In this document: positions 26,847-35,558 of the stretch, piece after piece
How the letters are laid out: each line of letters opens with the position of its first letter
Position numbering within the stretch: the stretch's first letter is position 1
NCBI RefSeq assembly: GCF_001545075.1
Contig: NZ_FCOB02000012.1
Span: 140,064-204,063, forward strand
Reading direction: 5' to 3'
Length of the DNA stretch: 64,000 nt
DNA from: Caballeronia ptereochthonis
GTDB lineage: Bacteria > Pseudomonadota > Gammaproteobacteria > Burkholderiales > Burkholderiaceae
The notes under the pieces: model-generated
What the model was told of the DNA's origin: nothing
The model's database searches: none
What the model saw: only the letters and a program-made list of their open reading frames with translations
Translations under genes and position numbers: made by a program

Positions 26847-26892
26847 TTTCCTAAACTGAAGCTATCTCGCGCATCGTATCTGGGAGACGTCG

Positions 26893-27105
26893 ATGAGACT
26901 GAACGAGCCTCGCATGGCGATTGCTTCGATCGGCGTGTTCGTCTGGCTCGGCGGCCTCTATTTCACGATTCATGGTCTCCTGTATGACGTAAAGCCCGAA
27001 TTCCGCTACGGGATGCTGGGGCTCGGCATCGGCATCGTCACCTTCGTTGTCGCGCTGAATCCTCTCGCCCAGCGCAGGTCGAAAAAGCGCGACGGACCGA
27101 CCTGA
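26893..27105 (+). CDS. Small two-helix membrane protein (DUF2964-like)
   Basis: A 70-residue protein with two hydrophobic helices (about residues 9-28 and 40-57) and a basic tail RRSKKRD. The pattern IHGLLYDV followed by RYGMLGLGIGIVTFVVALNP resembles DUF2964 proteins of Burkholderia and relatives, which have no assigned function. A GGAGACG ribosome site precedes ATG 26893. It starts about 60 bases from the decayed barrel gene on the opposite strand. Confidence 0.65.
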   Translation: MRLNEPRMAIASIGVFVWLGGLYFTIHGLLYDVKPEFRYGMLGLGIGIVTFVVALNPLAQRRSKKRDGPT

Positions 27106-27164
27106 AGCGTGCGAGCGTGCACTACGCTATGGAAACGCCGCGGGACCATATGGAGGAATGTTCG

Positions 27165-27422
27165 ATGGGTGATCTCTGGCTAGGCAATGTCGAAGAGTCG
27201 ACGACCGACGACGAAATCCGGACATTTCTCTGCAACTACGGCTTTCCTCCCTTCGATTCGATCAGGCGCGTGTCCGGCACCGGGGCGCATCCGGCCGCGG
27301 TCGTGAGTTTCGATTCGGTCGAGCCGCACGTGCTGCGCACGTTTCAGCCGCGCGTCCACAACATGTTCTGGAAGAATCGGACGCTCGTGGTGCAGGTCAT
27401 GCCCGAGCGCAACGAAACCTGA
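27165..27422 (+). CDS. Small RRM-like RNA-binding protein
   Basis: An 85-residue protein in which LWLGNVEESTTDDEIRTFL corresponds to the RNP-2 strand and first helix of an RNA-recognition motif, and AAVVSFDSVEPHVLRTFQ to the RNP-1 strand and second helix, although RNP-1 aromatics are reduced. GGAGG eight bases before ATG 27165 decides the start. Bacterial single-RRM proteins of this size are found in many Burkholderiaceae; the target RNA is unknown. Confidence 0.6.
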   Translation: MGDLWLGNVEESTTDDEIRTFLCNYGFPPFDSIRRVSGTGAHPAAVVSFDSVEPHVLRTFQPRVHNMFWKNRTLVVQVMPERNET

Positions 27423-27523
27423 CGGCGGTGCGACACGCCCGTGACCGCTTGCCGCGCGCATCGTCGCGACGGCGGCCTCGTCCTGGCCGCGCGGACCGCA
27501 TCGGACATCGAGGGGAGACAGCG

Positions 27524-28357
27524 ATGAAGGAAGACAAGGGTGTCGACGAATCGCGCGGCGCGCGCGAAGATGTTGGCGTGCATGATCGCCTGAGCAGAAA
27601 GCAGTATGAGAAAGAGCTCGCGCGCCTGCATGTCGAACTCGTGAAATTGCAGGAATGGGCGGTCCATGCCGGCGCGAAAATCTGCATCGTCTTCGAGGGC
27701 CGTGACGGCGCCGGCAAGGGCGGCACGATCAAGGCGATCACCGAGCGCGTGAGCCCGCGCATCTTTCGGGTGGTCGCGCTGCCCGCGCCGACCGAGCGCG
27801 AAAAGACGCAGATGTACGTGCAGCGCTATTTGCCGCATCTGCCCGCTGCGGGAGAGGTCACGCTATTCGACCGAAGCTGGTACAACCGCGCGGGCGTCGA
27901 GCGTGTGATGGGCTTCTGCACCGACGAGCAGGCGGCGACCTTCCTGAAGGGCGTGCCGCTGGTGGAGCGTGCGATCATCGACTCAGGCATCATTCTGCTC
28001 AAGTACTGGCTCGAAGTCGGTCAGGAGGAACAGACGCGGCGTCTGCGCGAACGCATCCACGACCAGCGCAAGATCTGGAAGCTCTCGCCGATGGACCTGC
28101 GCTCCTATAGCCGCTGGTACGACTATTCGCGCGCGCGCGACGACATGTTCGCCGCGACCGACACCGATCACGCGCCATGGTACGTCGTGCGCTCGGACGA
28201 CAAGCGGCGCGCGCGTCTGAATCTGATCAGCCACTTGCTCACGAGCATTCCATACAAGGCGGTGCCGAGGGAGAAAGTGAAGCTGCCGAAGCGGCAGAAG
28301 CCCGGCGGCTATCGCGAAAGCGACCGCCCCGTCAGATACGTGCCCGAGCGCTTCTAG
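27524..28357 (+). CDS. ppk2: Polyphosphate kinase 2
   Basis: A 277-residue PPK2 enzyme that transfers phosphate between polyphosphate and nucleotides. The Walker A loop FEGRDGAGKGGTIKAI is near residue 65, the lid-associated TLFDRSWYNRAGVERVMGFC near 118, and the conserved SPMDLRSYSRWYDYSRARDDM near 190. AGGGGAGA precedes ATG 27524. It lies 25 bases upstream of the SulP gene on the same strand. PPK2 would help maintain GTP/ATP under energy limitation, which fits the acetate-kinase set downstream. Confidence 0.93.
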   Translation: MKEDKGVDESRGAREDVGVHDRLSRKQYEKELARLHVELVKLQEWAVHAGAKICIVFEGRDGAGKGGTIKAITERVSPRIFRVVALPAPTEREKTQMYVQRYLPHLPAAGEVTLFDRSWYNRAGVERVMGFCTDEQAATFLKGVPLVERAIIDSGIILLKYWLEVGQEEQTRRLRERIHDQRKIWKLSPMDLRSYSRWYDYSRARDDMFAATDTDHAPWYVVRSDDKRRARLNLISHLLTSIPYKAVPREKVKLPKRQKPGGYRESDRPVRYVPERF

Positions 28358-28382
28358 GCGCGGCATCGGGCACGGCATAACC

Positions 28383-30077
28383 ATGTCGCATCACGCGTCC
28401 GTCGTTCCCGAGTGGCTGCATCGCTACGAGGAACAATGGGCACGCGCCGACCTCATCGCGGGACTGACGGCAGCGGCAGTCGTCATTCCGAAGGCGCTCG
28501 CCTACGCGACGATCGCGGGTCTGCCGGTTCAGGTCGGCCTCTACACCGCGTGCCTGCCGATGGCCATCTACGCGTTCATCGGCTCGTCGCGCCCCTTGAG
28601 CGTGAGCACGACGACCACGCTTGCGATTCTCGCCGCGAACGCACTCGGGCTCATTATTGCGAATGGCGATCCGCGGATGCTCATTGTTGCAAATGCCACG
28701 TTGACGCTTCTCGTCGGCATGATGCTCGTCGCGGCCGCGGTCCTGCGCCTGGGCTTCGTCGCGAATTTCATTTCCGAGCCGGTGCTGGTCGGCTTCAAGG
28801 CGGGCGTCGCGATCGTCATCGTCGTGGATCAGTTGCCGAAGCTCTTCGGCATCCACTATCCGAAGGGATCGTTCTTTCACAACATCGCCGCGTTCGTTGC
28901 GGGCTTGCCGCATGCATCAGCCAGCACCCTCGCGCTCGCATTGTTCACGCTGGCCGCACTTTTCGCGCTCGAGCGCTTCACGCCGCGCGCGCCGGCTCCA
29001 TTGTTCGTCGTCGCCGCCGCGATCATCGCCGTGGCCGTGTTCAAGCTGCGCGCGCATGGCGTCGAGACGGTCGGCGCGGTGCCGGCGGGATTGCCGTCGT
29101 GGACAAAGCCGGACCCGTTGCTCGCGTTGAAACTCTGGCCGGATGCATTGGGCATTGCGCTCATGAGTTTCACCGAGAGCATCGCGGCGGCCCGCGCGTT
29201 CGCGCGTAACGACGAACCCGCGCCGGATGCGAATCGCGAACTGCTCGCGACCGGACTCGCGAACGCGGGCAGCGCGTTCTTCGGCGCGATGGTGTCGGGC
29301 GGCGGAACGAGCCAGACGGCCGTGAACCGGCAGGCGGGCGCGCGCACGCAGCTCGCGGGCCTCGTGACGGCTGCGCTCGCGCTCGCCGTCATGCTGATGT
29401 TCTCGCCCTTGATGGCGCTGATGCCGCACGCGACGCTCGCGGCCGTCGTCGTGTTCTATTCGGTCGGGCTCTTCAGCCCTGAAGAATTTCGCGCGATCCT
29501 GAAAGTTCGCCGCACGGAGTTCGTGTGGGCGCTGGTCGCGTGCGCGGGCGTCGTGCTGCTCGGCACGCTGGAAGGCATTCTCGTTGCGATCGTGGTGTCG
29601 CTGTTCGCGCTTGCGCATCAGGTTTCGAATCCCCCCGTGTACGCACTTAAACGCATACCGGGCACGAACGTGTTCAGACGCGACTCGAAGCGGCATCCCG
29701 ACGATGAAGCGTTTCCCGGCCTGCTGCTGCTGCGTCCCGAGGGGCGGATTTTCTTTGCCAATGCGCAACGCGTCGCGGAAAAGATCCGCCCGCTCGTGCG
29801 CGAGGCGAATGCGAGGATCGTCGTGCTCGATCTGAGCCGCGTGTTCGACGTCGAGTACACGGCCATCAAGATGATAACGGAAGCGGAGAAGCGCCTCTCG
29901 GAGACCGGCACGACGCTCTGGGTCGCGGGCCTGAACCCGGGCGTGCTCGCGGCGGTGCGTCGCTCGCCGCTCGGCGAGGCCCTCGGCGAAGCCCGCATGT
30001 TCTATAACCTTGAATATGTCGTGACGAGGTATCAGGAAATGGTTGCGCGCGAAGACCGCGACGTCTCGCGTCGATAA
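28383..30077 (+). CDS. SulP-family inorganic anion transporter with STAS domain
   Basis: A 564-residue transporter. The SulP signature region near the N-terminus (PKALAYATIAGLPVQVGLYTACLPMAIYAFIGSS) is followed by about 10-12 membrane helices. The segment around residue 275 (SFTESIAAARAFA) is the conserved helix with the substrate site, and a C-terminal STAS domain (residues about 445-555, VLDLSRVFDVEYTAIKMI) is present. Such proteins carry sulfate, bicarbonate or dicarboxylates. Its ribosome site is weak and it lies close behind ppk2, so translation may depend on the upstream gene. Confidence 0.9.
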   Translation: MSHHASVVPEWLHRYEEQWARADLIAGLTAAAVVIPKALAYATIAGLPVQVGLYTACLPMAIYAFIGSSRPLSVSTTTTLAILAANALGLIIANGDPRMLIVANATLTLLVGMMLVAAAVLRLGFVANFISEPVLVGFKAGVAIVIVVDQLPKLFGIHYPKGSFFHNIAAFVAGLPHASASTLALALFTLAALFALERFTPRAPAPLFVVAAAIIAVAVFKLRAHGVETVGAVPAGLPSWTKPDPLLALKLWPDALGIALMSFTESIAAARAFARNDEPAPDANRELLATGLANAGSAFFGAMVSGGGTSQTAVNRQAGARTQLAGLVTAALALAVMLMFSPLMALMPHATLAAVVVFYSVGLFSPEEFRAILKVRRTEFVWALVACAGVVLLGTLEGILVAIVVSLFALAHQVSNPPVYALKRIPGTNVFRRDSKRHPDDEAFPGLLLLRPEGRIFFANAQRVAEKIRPLVREANARIVVLDLSRVFDVEYTAIKMITEAEKRLSETGTTLWVAGLNPGVLAAVRRSPLGEALGEARMFYNLEYVVTRYQEMVAREDRDVSRR

Positions 30078-30248
30078 GCCGCTGCGCTTGCCACATGCCT
30101 GTAGCACCTTGCGGATATATCTTGATGATGGTATTCAATTCATCGCTCCACGCGTTCGCGCGGCCGTTGAACGATGCATTCGGAATGCGGGCTCAAGCAT
30201 CTGACTCCAGCGTTTTTCCTCTCACGTTCTCGTCGCGGAGGTCACGCC

Positions 30249-32582
30249 ATGACGTATGCAAGTCGACTGGCTCGCAGCCAGGAAATCGCAGGCAAGGTCA
30301 CACGGGTGTTTCAGAAGCGCGCGGAGCTGGCGCAGCAGCAATTCAGCGAGCGCGCAAGCGAAGCGGGCACACATCTTTTCAGCAACGGCGGCGCCGATCA
30401 TTTCATGAACGCGGACGCAAGCGGACCGGGCCGGTTCGACGGCTATGCCTACGCGGTCGACCTCATGCAGCGCTGCATACTCTTCTGGGACGTGCTGCGC
30501 CAACGCGGAAACAACTTCGTCGAGCAAACGAAGCGCGGTCTCGAACCGGTGCTGCATTTCGATCATGAAATGCTCATCGACGGGCGCACTTTCGCGCGGC
30601 CGGTGAACTATGCGCTGCTGCGCATCGTGCCGCCGGAAGGCGTGACGATCGATGCGCGCAAGCGTCCCTATCTCGTCATCGATCCACGTGCGGGACACGG
30701 GCCCGGCATCGGCGGTTTCAAGGACGATTCGCAAGTGGGCGTCGCATTGCGCGCGGGTCATCCCGTTTATTTCGTCACATTCTTCCGCGACCCGCAACCC
30801 GGCCAGACCTTGCTCGATGTCTGCGCGGCGGAGCAGCTGTTCGTGAAGCACGTGCGTGAGCTGCATCCCGAGAGCCTGAAGCCCGCGATCGTCGGCAATT
30901 GCCAGGGAGGATGGGCCGCGATGATGCTCGCGAGCTCGCAACCCGACGATGCCGGACCGCTCGTCATCAACGGCGCGCCAATGTCGTACTGGAGCGGTGC
31001 GTGGAGCGCGGGCGAGGGCGACAATCCGATGCGCTATTCCGGCGGCATGCTGGGCGGCACGTGGCTCGCTTCGTTGACGGCGGACCTCGGCAACGGCAAG
31101 TTCGACGGTGCGCATCTGGTGCAGAACTTCGAGAATCTCAATCCGGCCAACAGCCTGTGGGACAAGTACTACCACCTGTTCGACAACATCGATACCGAGC
31201 CGCCGCGCTTTCTCGACTTCGAGCGCTGGTGGGGCGGCTATTATCTGATGAACCGCGAGGAGATCGAATGGATCACGCGCAATCTCTTCGTCGGCAACAA
31301 GCTGTGGTCAGGAGAAGTGCGCGGCGGGTCGGGCGCGTCGTTCGACTTGCGCGCGATCAAATCGCCGATCATTCTCTTCGCGTCGCTCGGCGACAACATC
31401 ACACCGCCGCAGCAGGCGTTCAACTGGGTAGCGGACGTGTATGGCAGCACCGACGAGATCAAGGCGCGCGGACAGGTGATCGTCGGGCTCATGCACGAGA
31501 ACATCGGGCATCTCGGCATCTTCGTGAGCGGCAAGGTCGCGAAGAAGGAATACACGCAGATCGCATCGGTGCTCGAGGCAATCGAATCGTTTCCACCGGG
31601 CCTGTATGGCATGGAAATCGCCGAGCACCGGACGGACGACGGCAAGACCGAGTACGACGTGACTTTTCACGAGCGCCGTCTCGAGGACATCACGGCGCGC
31701 TTCAATCGCTTCGAGCGAGCGGACGAATCGCCCTTCGAGGCGGTGCGGCAGGTGTCCGATTTCAATCAGCGTGCCTACGAGCTGTTCGCGCGGCCGTTCG
31801 TGCAGGCAATGACGAACGACACGACCGCGACCTTCCTGCGCGCGTTCCATCCGTTGCGCGCGCAGCGCTGGATGCTATCCGATCTCAATCCGTGGCTCGC
31901 GTGGCTCGGCCCCACGGCGGATGCAGTCAGGGCCGCCCGCAAGCCCGACACGGAGCGCAACGCATTGCGCGAGACGGAGCGTCACGGCTCGGAGCTGATC
32001 AGCGCGAGCCTCGACTATTACCGTGCGATGCGCGACGCGGCGACCGAAAGCCTCTTCTTCTCCATCTACGGCAACCTGTTTTCGTTGCACCAGGACGAGC
32101 AGCCCGAAGCGCTGAAGCACCAGGCGGAAGCGGGCGACCCGCGCGCGCTGCCCTTCGTGCAGGACGCGCTCGCATCGATTGCGCACGGCGGCTATGCGGA
32201 AGCCGTGGCGCGCGTCGCGTGCCTGCTCATGCGCGGCGACGAACCGCTGCCGCTCGCACGCCTGATCCTGCGCCAGGAGCTGGCCGCCGACTACGCCGAG
32301 TACCTGCCGCAACTGCCGCGCGACGAGTGGCGACGCATGCGCGGCGAGCAGGAAATTATCGTGCGCTACGAGCCGGAACAGGCGCTTTCCACGCTGCCCG
32401 GCCTGCTCGACGACGCCGACGACCGCAGGAAGCTGCTCACGCTCGTCGACAAGCTGCTGAGCGATAGCCGCGTGCAAGGCATCGCGCCGAGCGATGCCCA
32501 GCGCGACATGCTGGCGCGCGTTCGCGCGGCGCTGCCCGTCAAGGCGGCGCGCACGGCGCGGCGTTCGGCGCCCGCGCATTGA
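30249..32582 (+). CDS. DUF3141 PhaC-like alpha/beta-hydrolase protein
   Basis: A 777-residue DUF3141 protein related to the catalytic part of polyhydroxyalkanoate synthases. The nucleophile elbow is GNCQGG with Cys218, as in PhaC rather than Ser as in lipases, and a distal SLGDNITPPQQAF (near residue 382) and GLMHENIGHLG (near 415) give a likely Asp/His. A long helical C-terminal half (about 450-777) has no clear homologue. GGAGG before ATG 30249 decides the start. It is followed within 39 bases by a phosphotransacetylase, acetate kinase and FabI, a recurrent gene order. The reaction is unknown. Confidence 0.85.
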   Translation: MTYASRLARSQEIAGKVTRVFQKRAELAQQQFSERASEAGTHLFSNGGADHFMNADASGPGRFDGYAYAVDLMQRCILFWDVLRQRGNNFVEQTKRGLEPVLHFDHEMLIDGRTFARPVNYALLRIVPPEGVTIDARKRPYLVIDPRAGHGPGIGGFKDDSQVGVALRAGHPVYFVTFFRDPQPGQTLLDVCAAEQLFVKHVRELHPESLKPAIVGNCQGGWAAMMLASSQPDDAGPLVINGAPMSYWSGAWSAGEGDNPMRYSGGMLGGTWLASLTADLGNGKFDGAHLVQNFENLNPANSLWDKYYHLFDNIDTEPPRFLDFERWWGGYYLMNREEIEWITRNLFVGNKLWSGEVRGGSGASFDLRAIKSPIILFASLGDNITPPQQAFNWVADVYGSTDEIKARGQVIVGLMHENIGHLGIFVSGKVAKKEYTQIASVLEAIESFPPGLYGMEIAEHRTDDGKTEYDVTFHERRLEDITARFNRFERADESPFEAVRQVSDFNQRAYELFARPFVQAMTNDTTATFLRAFHPLRAQRWMLSDLNPWLAWLGPTADAVRAARKPDTERNALRETERHGSELISASLDYYRAMRDAATESLFFSIYGNLFSLHQDEQPEALKHQAEAGDPRALPFVQDALASIAHGGYAEAVARVACLLMRGDEPLPLARLILRQELAADYAEYLPQLPRDEWRRMRGEQEIIVRYEPEQALSTLPGLLDDADDRRKLLTLVDKLLSDSRVQGIAPSDAQRDMLARVRAALPVKAARTARRSAPAH

Positions 32583-32621
32583 AGCAGCAGCGGTGCATCT
32601 CACGCCCTCACCGGAGGCGAT

Positions 32622-33560
32622 ATGGAACATACGCACGAGAAGTATCAGCGACTGATCGACGTCTGCCGGACGCTGCCGCCGCTCGCCACGGCCGTCGCGC
32701 ATCCGTGCGACCGCACTTCGCTCGAAAGCGCGGTGAAGGCCGCGGAAATGGGGCTTATCGAGCCGCATCTCGTCGGGCCGCGCGAGCGCATTCGCGAGGT
32801 CGCGGAGGAATACGGTCTCGACATCGCCGGCTTTCCGATCATCGATGCACCGCACAGTCACGCTGCCGCGCAGAAGGCCGTCGAGCTGGTGCACGAAGCG
32901 CGGGCCGAGGCGCTCATGAAAGGCAGCCTGCACACCGACGAAGTGATGGCCGCCGTCGTCAGGCGCGACGGCGGCCTGCGCACCGCGCGGCGCGTCTCGC
33001 ACTGCTTCATCATGGATGTGCCCGGACACGAGAACGTGCTCATCATCAGCGACGCGGCGATCAATATCGCGCCGACGCTCGCCGACAAGGTGGACATCGT
33101 GCAGAACGCGATCGATCTCGGTCACGCGCTGCGCTTCGAGGAAGTGCGCGTCGCGGTTCTCTCCGCGATGGAGACGGTGAATCCGAAAGTGCCGTCCACG
33201 CTCGAAGCGGCGGCGCTCTGCAAGATGGTCGATCGCCATCAGATCACGGGCGCGCTGGTCGACGGGCCGCTCGCGCTCGACAACGCGATCGATCCCGAAG
33301 CGGCCCGCACCAAGAAGATCGATTCGCCCGTCGCGGGGCGCGCGAACGTGCTGATCGTGCCGGATCTCGAAGCGGGCAACATGCTGGCGAAGAGCCTGTC
33401 GTTCCTCGCGGGCGCGGATGCCGCGGGTATCGTGCTCGGCGCGCGCGTGCCGGTTATCCTGACGAGCCGCGCCGATTCGCTGCAATCGCGGCTGGCGTCG
33501 TGCGCGATCGCATCGCTCGTGGCGTCGAAGCGCCGCGAGGAAGCGCAAGTGATGGGGTGA
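32622..33560 (+). CDS. Phosphate acetyl/butyryltransferase
   Basis: A 312-residue enzyme of the PTA_PTB family that converts acyl-CoA and phosphate to acyl-phosphate and CoA. The segments GLIEPHLVGPRERI (near 50), MKGSLHTDEVM (near 100), and near the C-terminus NVLIVPDLEAGNMLAKSL are the usual motifs. No hydratase domain is present although such proteins are often named bifunctional. GGAGG precedes ATG 32622. It is four bases from the acetate kinase start, so the pair makes ATP from an acyl-CoA. Confidence 0.92.
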   Translation: MEHTHEKYQRLIDVCRTLPPLATAVAHPCDRTSLESAVKAAEMGLIEPHLVGPRERIREVAEEYGLDIAGFPIIDAPHSHAAAQKAVELVHEARAEALMKGSLHTDEVMAAVVRRDGGLRTARRVSHCFIMDVPGHENVLIISDAAINIAPTLADKVDIVQNAIDLGHALRFEEVRVAVLSAMETVNPKVPSTLEAAALCKMVDRHQITGALVDGPLALDNAIDPEAARTKKIDSPVAGRANVLIVPDLEAGNMLAKSLSFLAGADAAGIVLGARVPVILTSRADSLQSRLASCAIASLVASKRREEAQVMG

Positions 33561-33564
33561 AAAG

Positions 33565-34779
33565 ATGGCCGACGTCATTCTGGTACTCAACGCGGGCTCC
33601 TCGAGCATCAAGTACAGCGCGTTCGACGTGCACGGCGGAGCGCTCGCGCTCGTGTCGCACGGGCAGGCCGAAGGGCTGTTCAGCTCGCCGCGCTTCACCG
33701 CGTTCGATGCGAAGGGCGAGAAGACCGGCGAGCACGCCTGGGGAGACGGCGCCACGCTGGAGCACGCTCAGGCCATCGCGCATATCGCGGATTTTCTGCG
33801 CGCGCGGGGCGGGGGGCATCATCTGGTGGCGGTGGGGCATCGCGTCGTGCATGGCGGCGCGCGCTTCACGAAGCCCGTGATCGCGACCGCGGAGGTGCTT
33901 GCGGAACTCGACAGGCTCACGCCGCTCGCGCCGCTGCATCAGCCGCACAACCTGAAGCCGATCCGCATCGTCGCCGAACGCAATCCGGCGATGCCGCAGG
34001 TCGCGTGCTTCGATACGGCGTTCCACGCGACGCAGCCCGCGCTCGCGCAGGCTTTCGCGCTGCCCGATTCGGTGACGAAGAACGGCGTGCGGCGCTACGG
34101 CTTTCATGGCCTGTCGTACGAGTACATCGCGAGCGCGCTGCCGGACGTGGCGCCCGATGCGGCTGGCGGGCGCACCGTGGTCGCGCATCTGGGCAACGGC
34201 GCGAGTCTGTGCGCGATGCTCGCGGGCAGGAGTGTCGCGAGCACGATGGGCTTCACCGCCGTCGATGGCCTCATGATGGGCACGCGCTGCGGCAACCTCG
34301 ATCCGGGCGTGATCCTCTATCTGCTCGACGAGCTCGGCATGAACGCGCGCGAAATCGAGGACTTGCTGTATCGCGGGTCGGGGTTGCTCGGCGTCTCGGG
34401 CATCTCGGGCGACATGCGCGCGCTCTTCGCGAGCGGCGATGATCGCGCGCGCTTCGCCATCGATCTGTACGTGTACCGCATCGCGCGCGAACTGGGTTCG
34501 ATGGCCGCCGCGCTGCATGGCCTCGACGCAGTGGTATTCACGGCGGGCATCGGCGAGCACGCGGCGGAGATCCGGCGGCGCGTGTGCGAGGAAGCGCAAT
34601 GGTGGGGCATCGAGCTCGATGCGCGCGCGAACGAGAGCAACGGCCCGCGCATCAGTGCGGCGTCGAGCAAGGTGAGCGCGTGGGTGATCCCCACCAACGA
34701 AGAACTGATGATCGCGCGTCACACGCTGGAATTGATCGATCCCGCGCGCGTCGCGCCGACCGAAGGAGCCTCCGCATGA
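33565..34779 (+). CDS. ackA: Acetate kinase
   Basis: A 404-residue acetate kinase converting acetyl-phosphate and ADP to acetate and ATP. NAGSSSIKY opens the protein, HRVVHGG (near 94), FDTAFHATQP (near 150), RRYGFHGLSYEYIA (near 176), HLGNGASLCA (near 208) and FTAGIGEHAAEIR (near 328) are the family motifs with the catalytic Asp, Arg and Glu. Its TGA overlaps the ATG of fabI (ATGA at 34776), so the two are translationally coupled. Confidence 0.95.
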   Translation: MADVILVLNAGSSSIKYSAFDVHGGALALVSHGQAEGLFSSPRFTAFDAKGEKTGEHAWGDGATLEHAQAIAHIADFLRARGGGHHLVAVGHRVVHGGARFTKPVIATAEVLAELDRLTPLAPLHQPHNLKPIRIVAERNPAMPQVACFDTAFHATQPALAQAFALPDSVTKNGVRRYGFHGLSYEYIASALPDVAPDAAGGRTVVAHLGNGASLCAMLAGRSVASTMGFTAVDGLMMGTRCGNLDPGVILYLLDELGMNAREIEDLLYRGSGLLGVSGISGDMRALFASGDDRARFAIDLYVYRIARELGSMAAALHGLDAVVFTAGIGEHAAEIRRRVCEEAQWWGIELDARANESNGPRISAASSKVSAWVIPTNEELMIARHTLELIDPARVAPTEGASA

Positions 34780-35558
34780 CTCTGCACATCCCGCAGCCTC
34801 CGCTCGAGGGCGCGAAGGCGCTCGTCACGGGCATCGCCAACGAACATTCGATCGCTTGCGGCTGTGCCAAGGCGTTTCGCGAACTGGGCGCGGACCTCGC
34901 CATCACATATGCGGACGAGAAGGCGCGGCCGTATGTCGAACCCGTCGCGCGGAGTCTCGAAGCGTCGATCTTCATGCCGCTCGATGCATCGCGCCGGGAC
35001 GAGCTCGACGCGGTGTTCGCCCGCATCGCGAGCGAATGGGGCAGGCTCGACATTCTCGTGCATTCGATCGCCTGGGCGCCGAAGGACGATCTGCAAGGTG
35101 GCCTGCTGACCTGCTCGGCGGAGGGCTTCGCCAAGGCGATGGACATCTCCTGCCATTCGTTCGTGCGCATGGCGCGGCTCGCGGCGCCGCTCATGAAGAA
35201 CGGCGGCACGATGTTCACGATGAGCTATCACGGCGCGAACAAGGTCGTCCCCAACTACAACGTCATGGGTCCGGTGAAGGCCGCGCTCGAAGCCTGCGCG
35301 CGCTATCTGGCCTACGAGCTCGGCCCGCAGGGGATACGCGTGCACGCGATCTCGCCCGGACCCCTCAAGACACGGGCGGCGTCCGGGCTCAAGGACTTCG
35401 ACCTGTTGCTGGCGGAAGCGGCGCAGCGCGCGCCGCTCGGCGAGCTGGTGGACATCATGGATGTCGGCTTCACGTGCGCATTTCTCGCGACGCCCTACGC
35501 CCGGCGGCTGTCGGGCGAGACGCTCTACGTAGACGGCGGCGTGAACATCATGGGATGA
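34776..35558 (+). CDS. fabI: Enoyl-[acyl-carrier-protein] reductase FabI
   Basis: A 260-residue NADH-dependent enoyl-ACP reductase of the SDR family. GIANEHSIACGCAK is the altered glycine motif of FabI, SIAWAPKD follows near residue 95, and the catalytic pair is SYHGANKVVPNYNVMGPVKAALEA (Tyr-x6-Lys). It is probably an extra copy beside the housekeeping gene, given its operon with ackA and DUF3141. A second copy with altered residues can change sensitivity to FabI inhibitors, which cannot be judged here. Both ends overlap neighbours by four bases. Confidence 0.92.
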   Translation: MTLHIPQPPLEGAKALVTGIANEHSIACGCAKAFRELGADLAITYADEKARPYVEPVARSLEASIFMPLDASRRDELDAVFARIASEWGRLDILVHSIAWAPKDDLQGGLLTCSAEGFAKAMDISCHSFVRMARLAAPLMKNGGTMFTMSYHGANKVVPNYNVMGPVKAALEACARYLAYELGPQGIRVHAISPGPLKTRAASGLKDFDLLLAEAAQRAPLGELVDIMDVGFTCAFLATPYARRLSGETLYVDGGVNIMG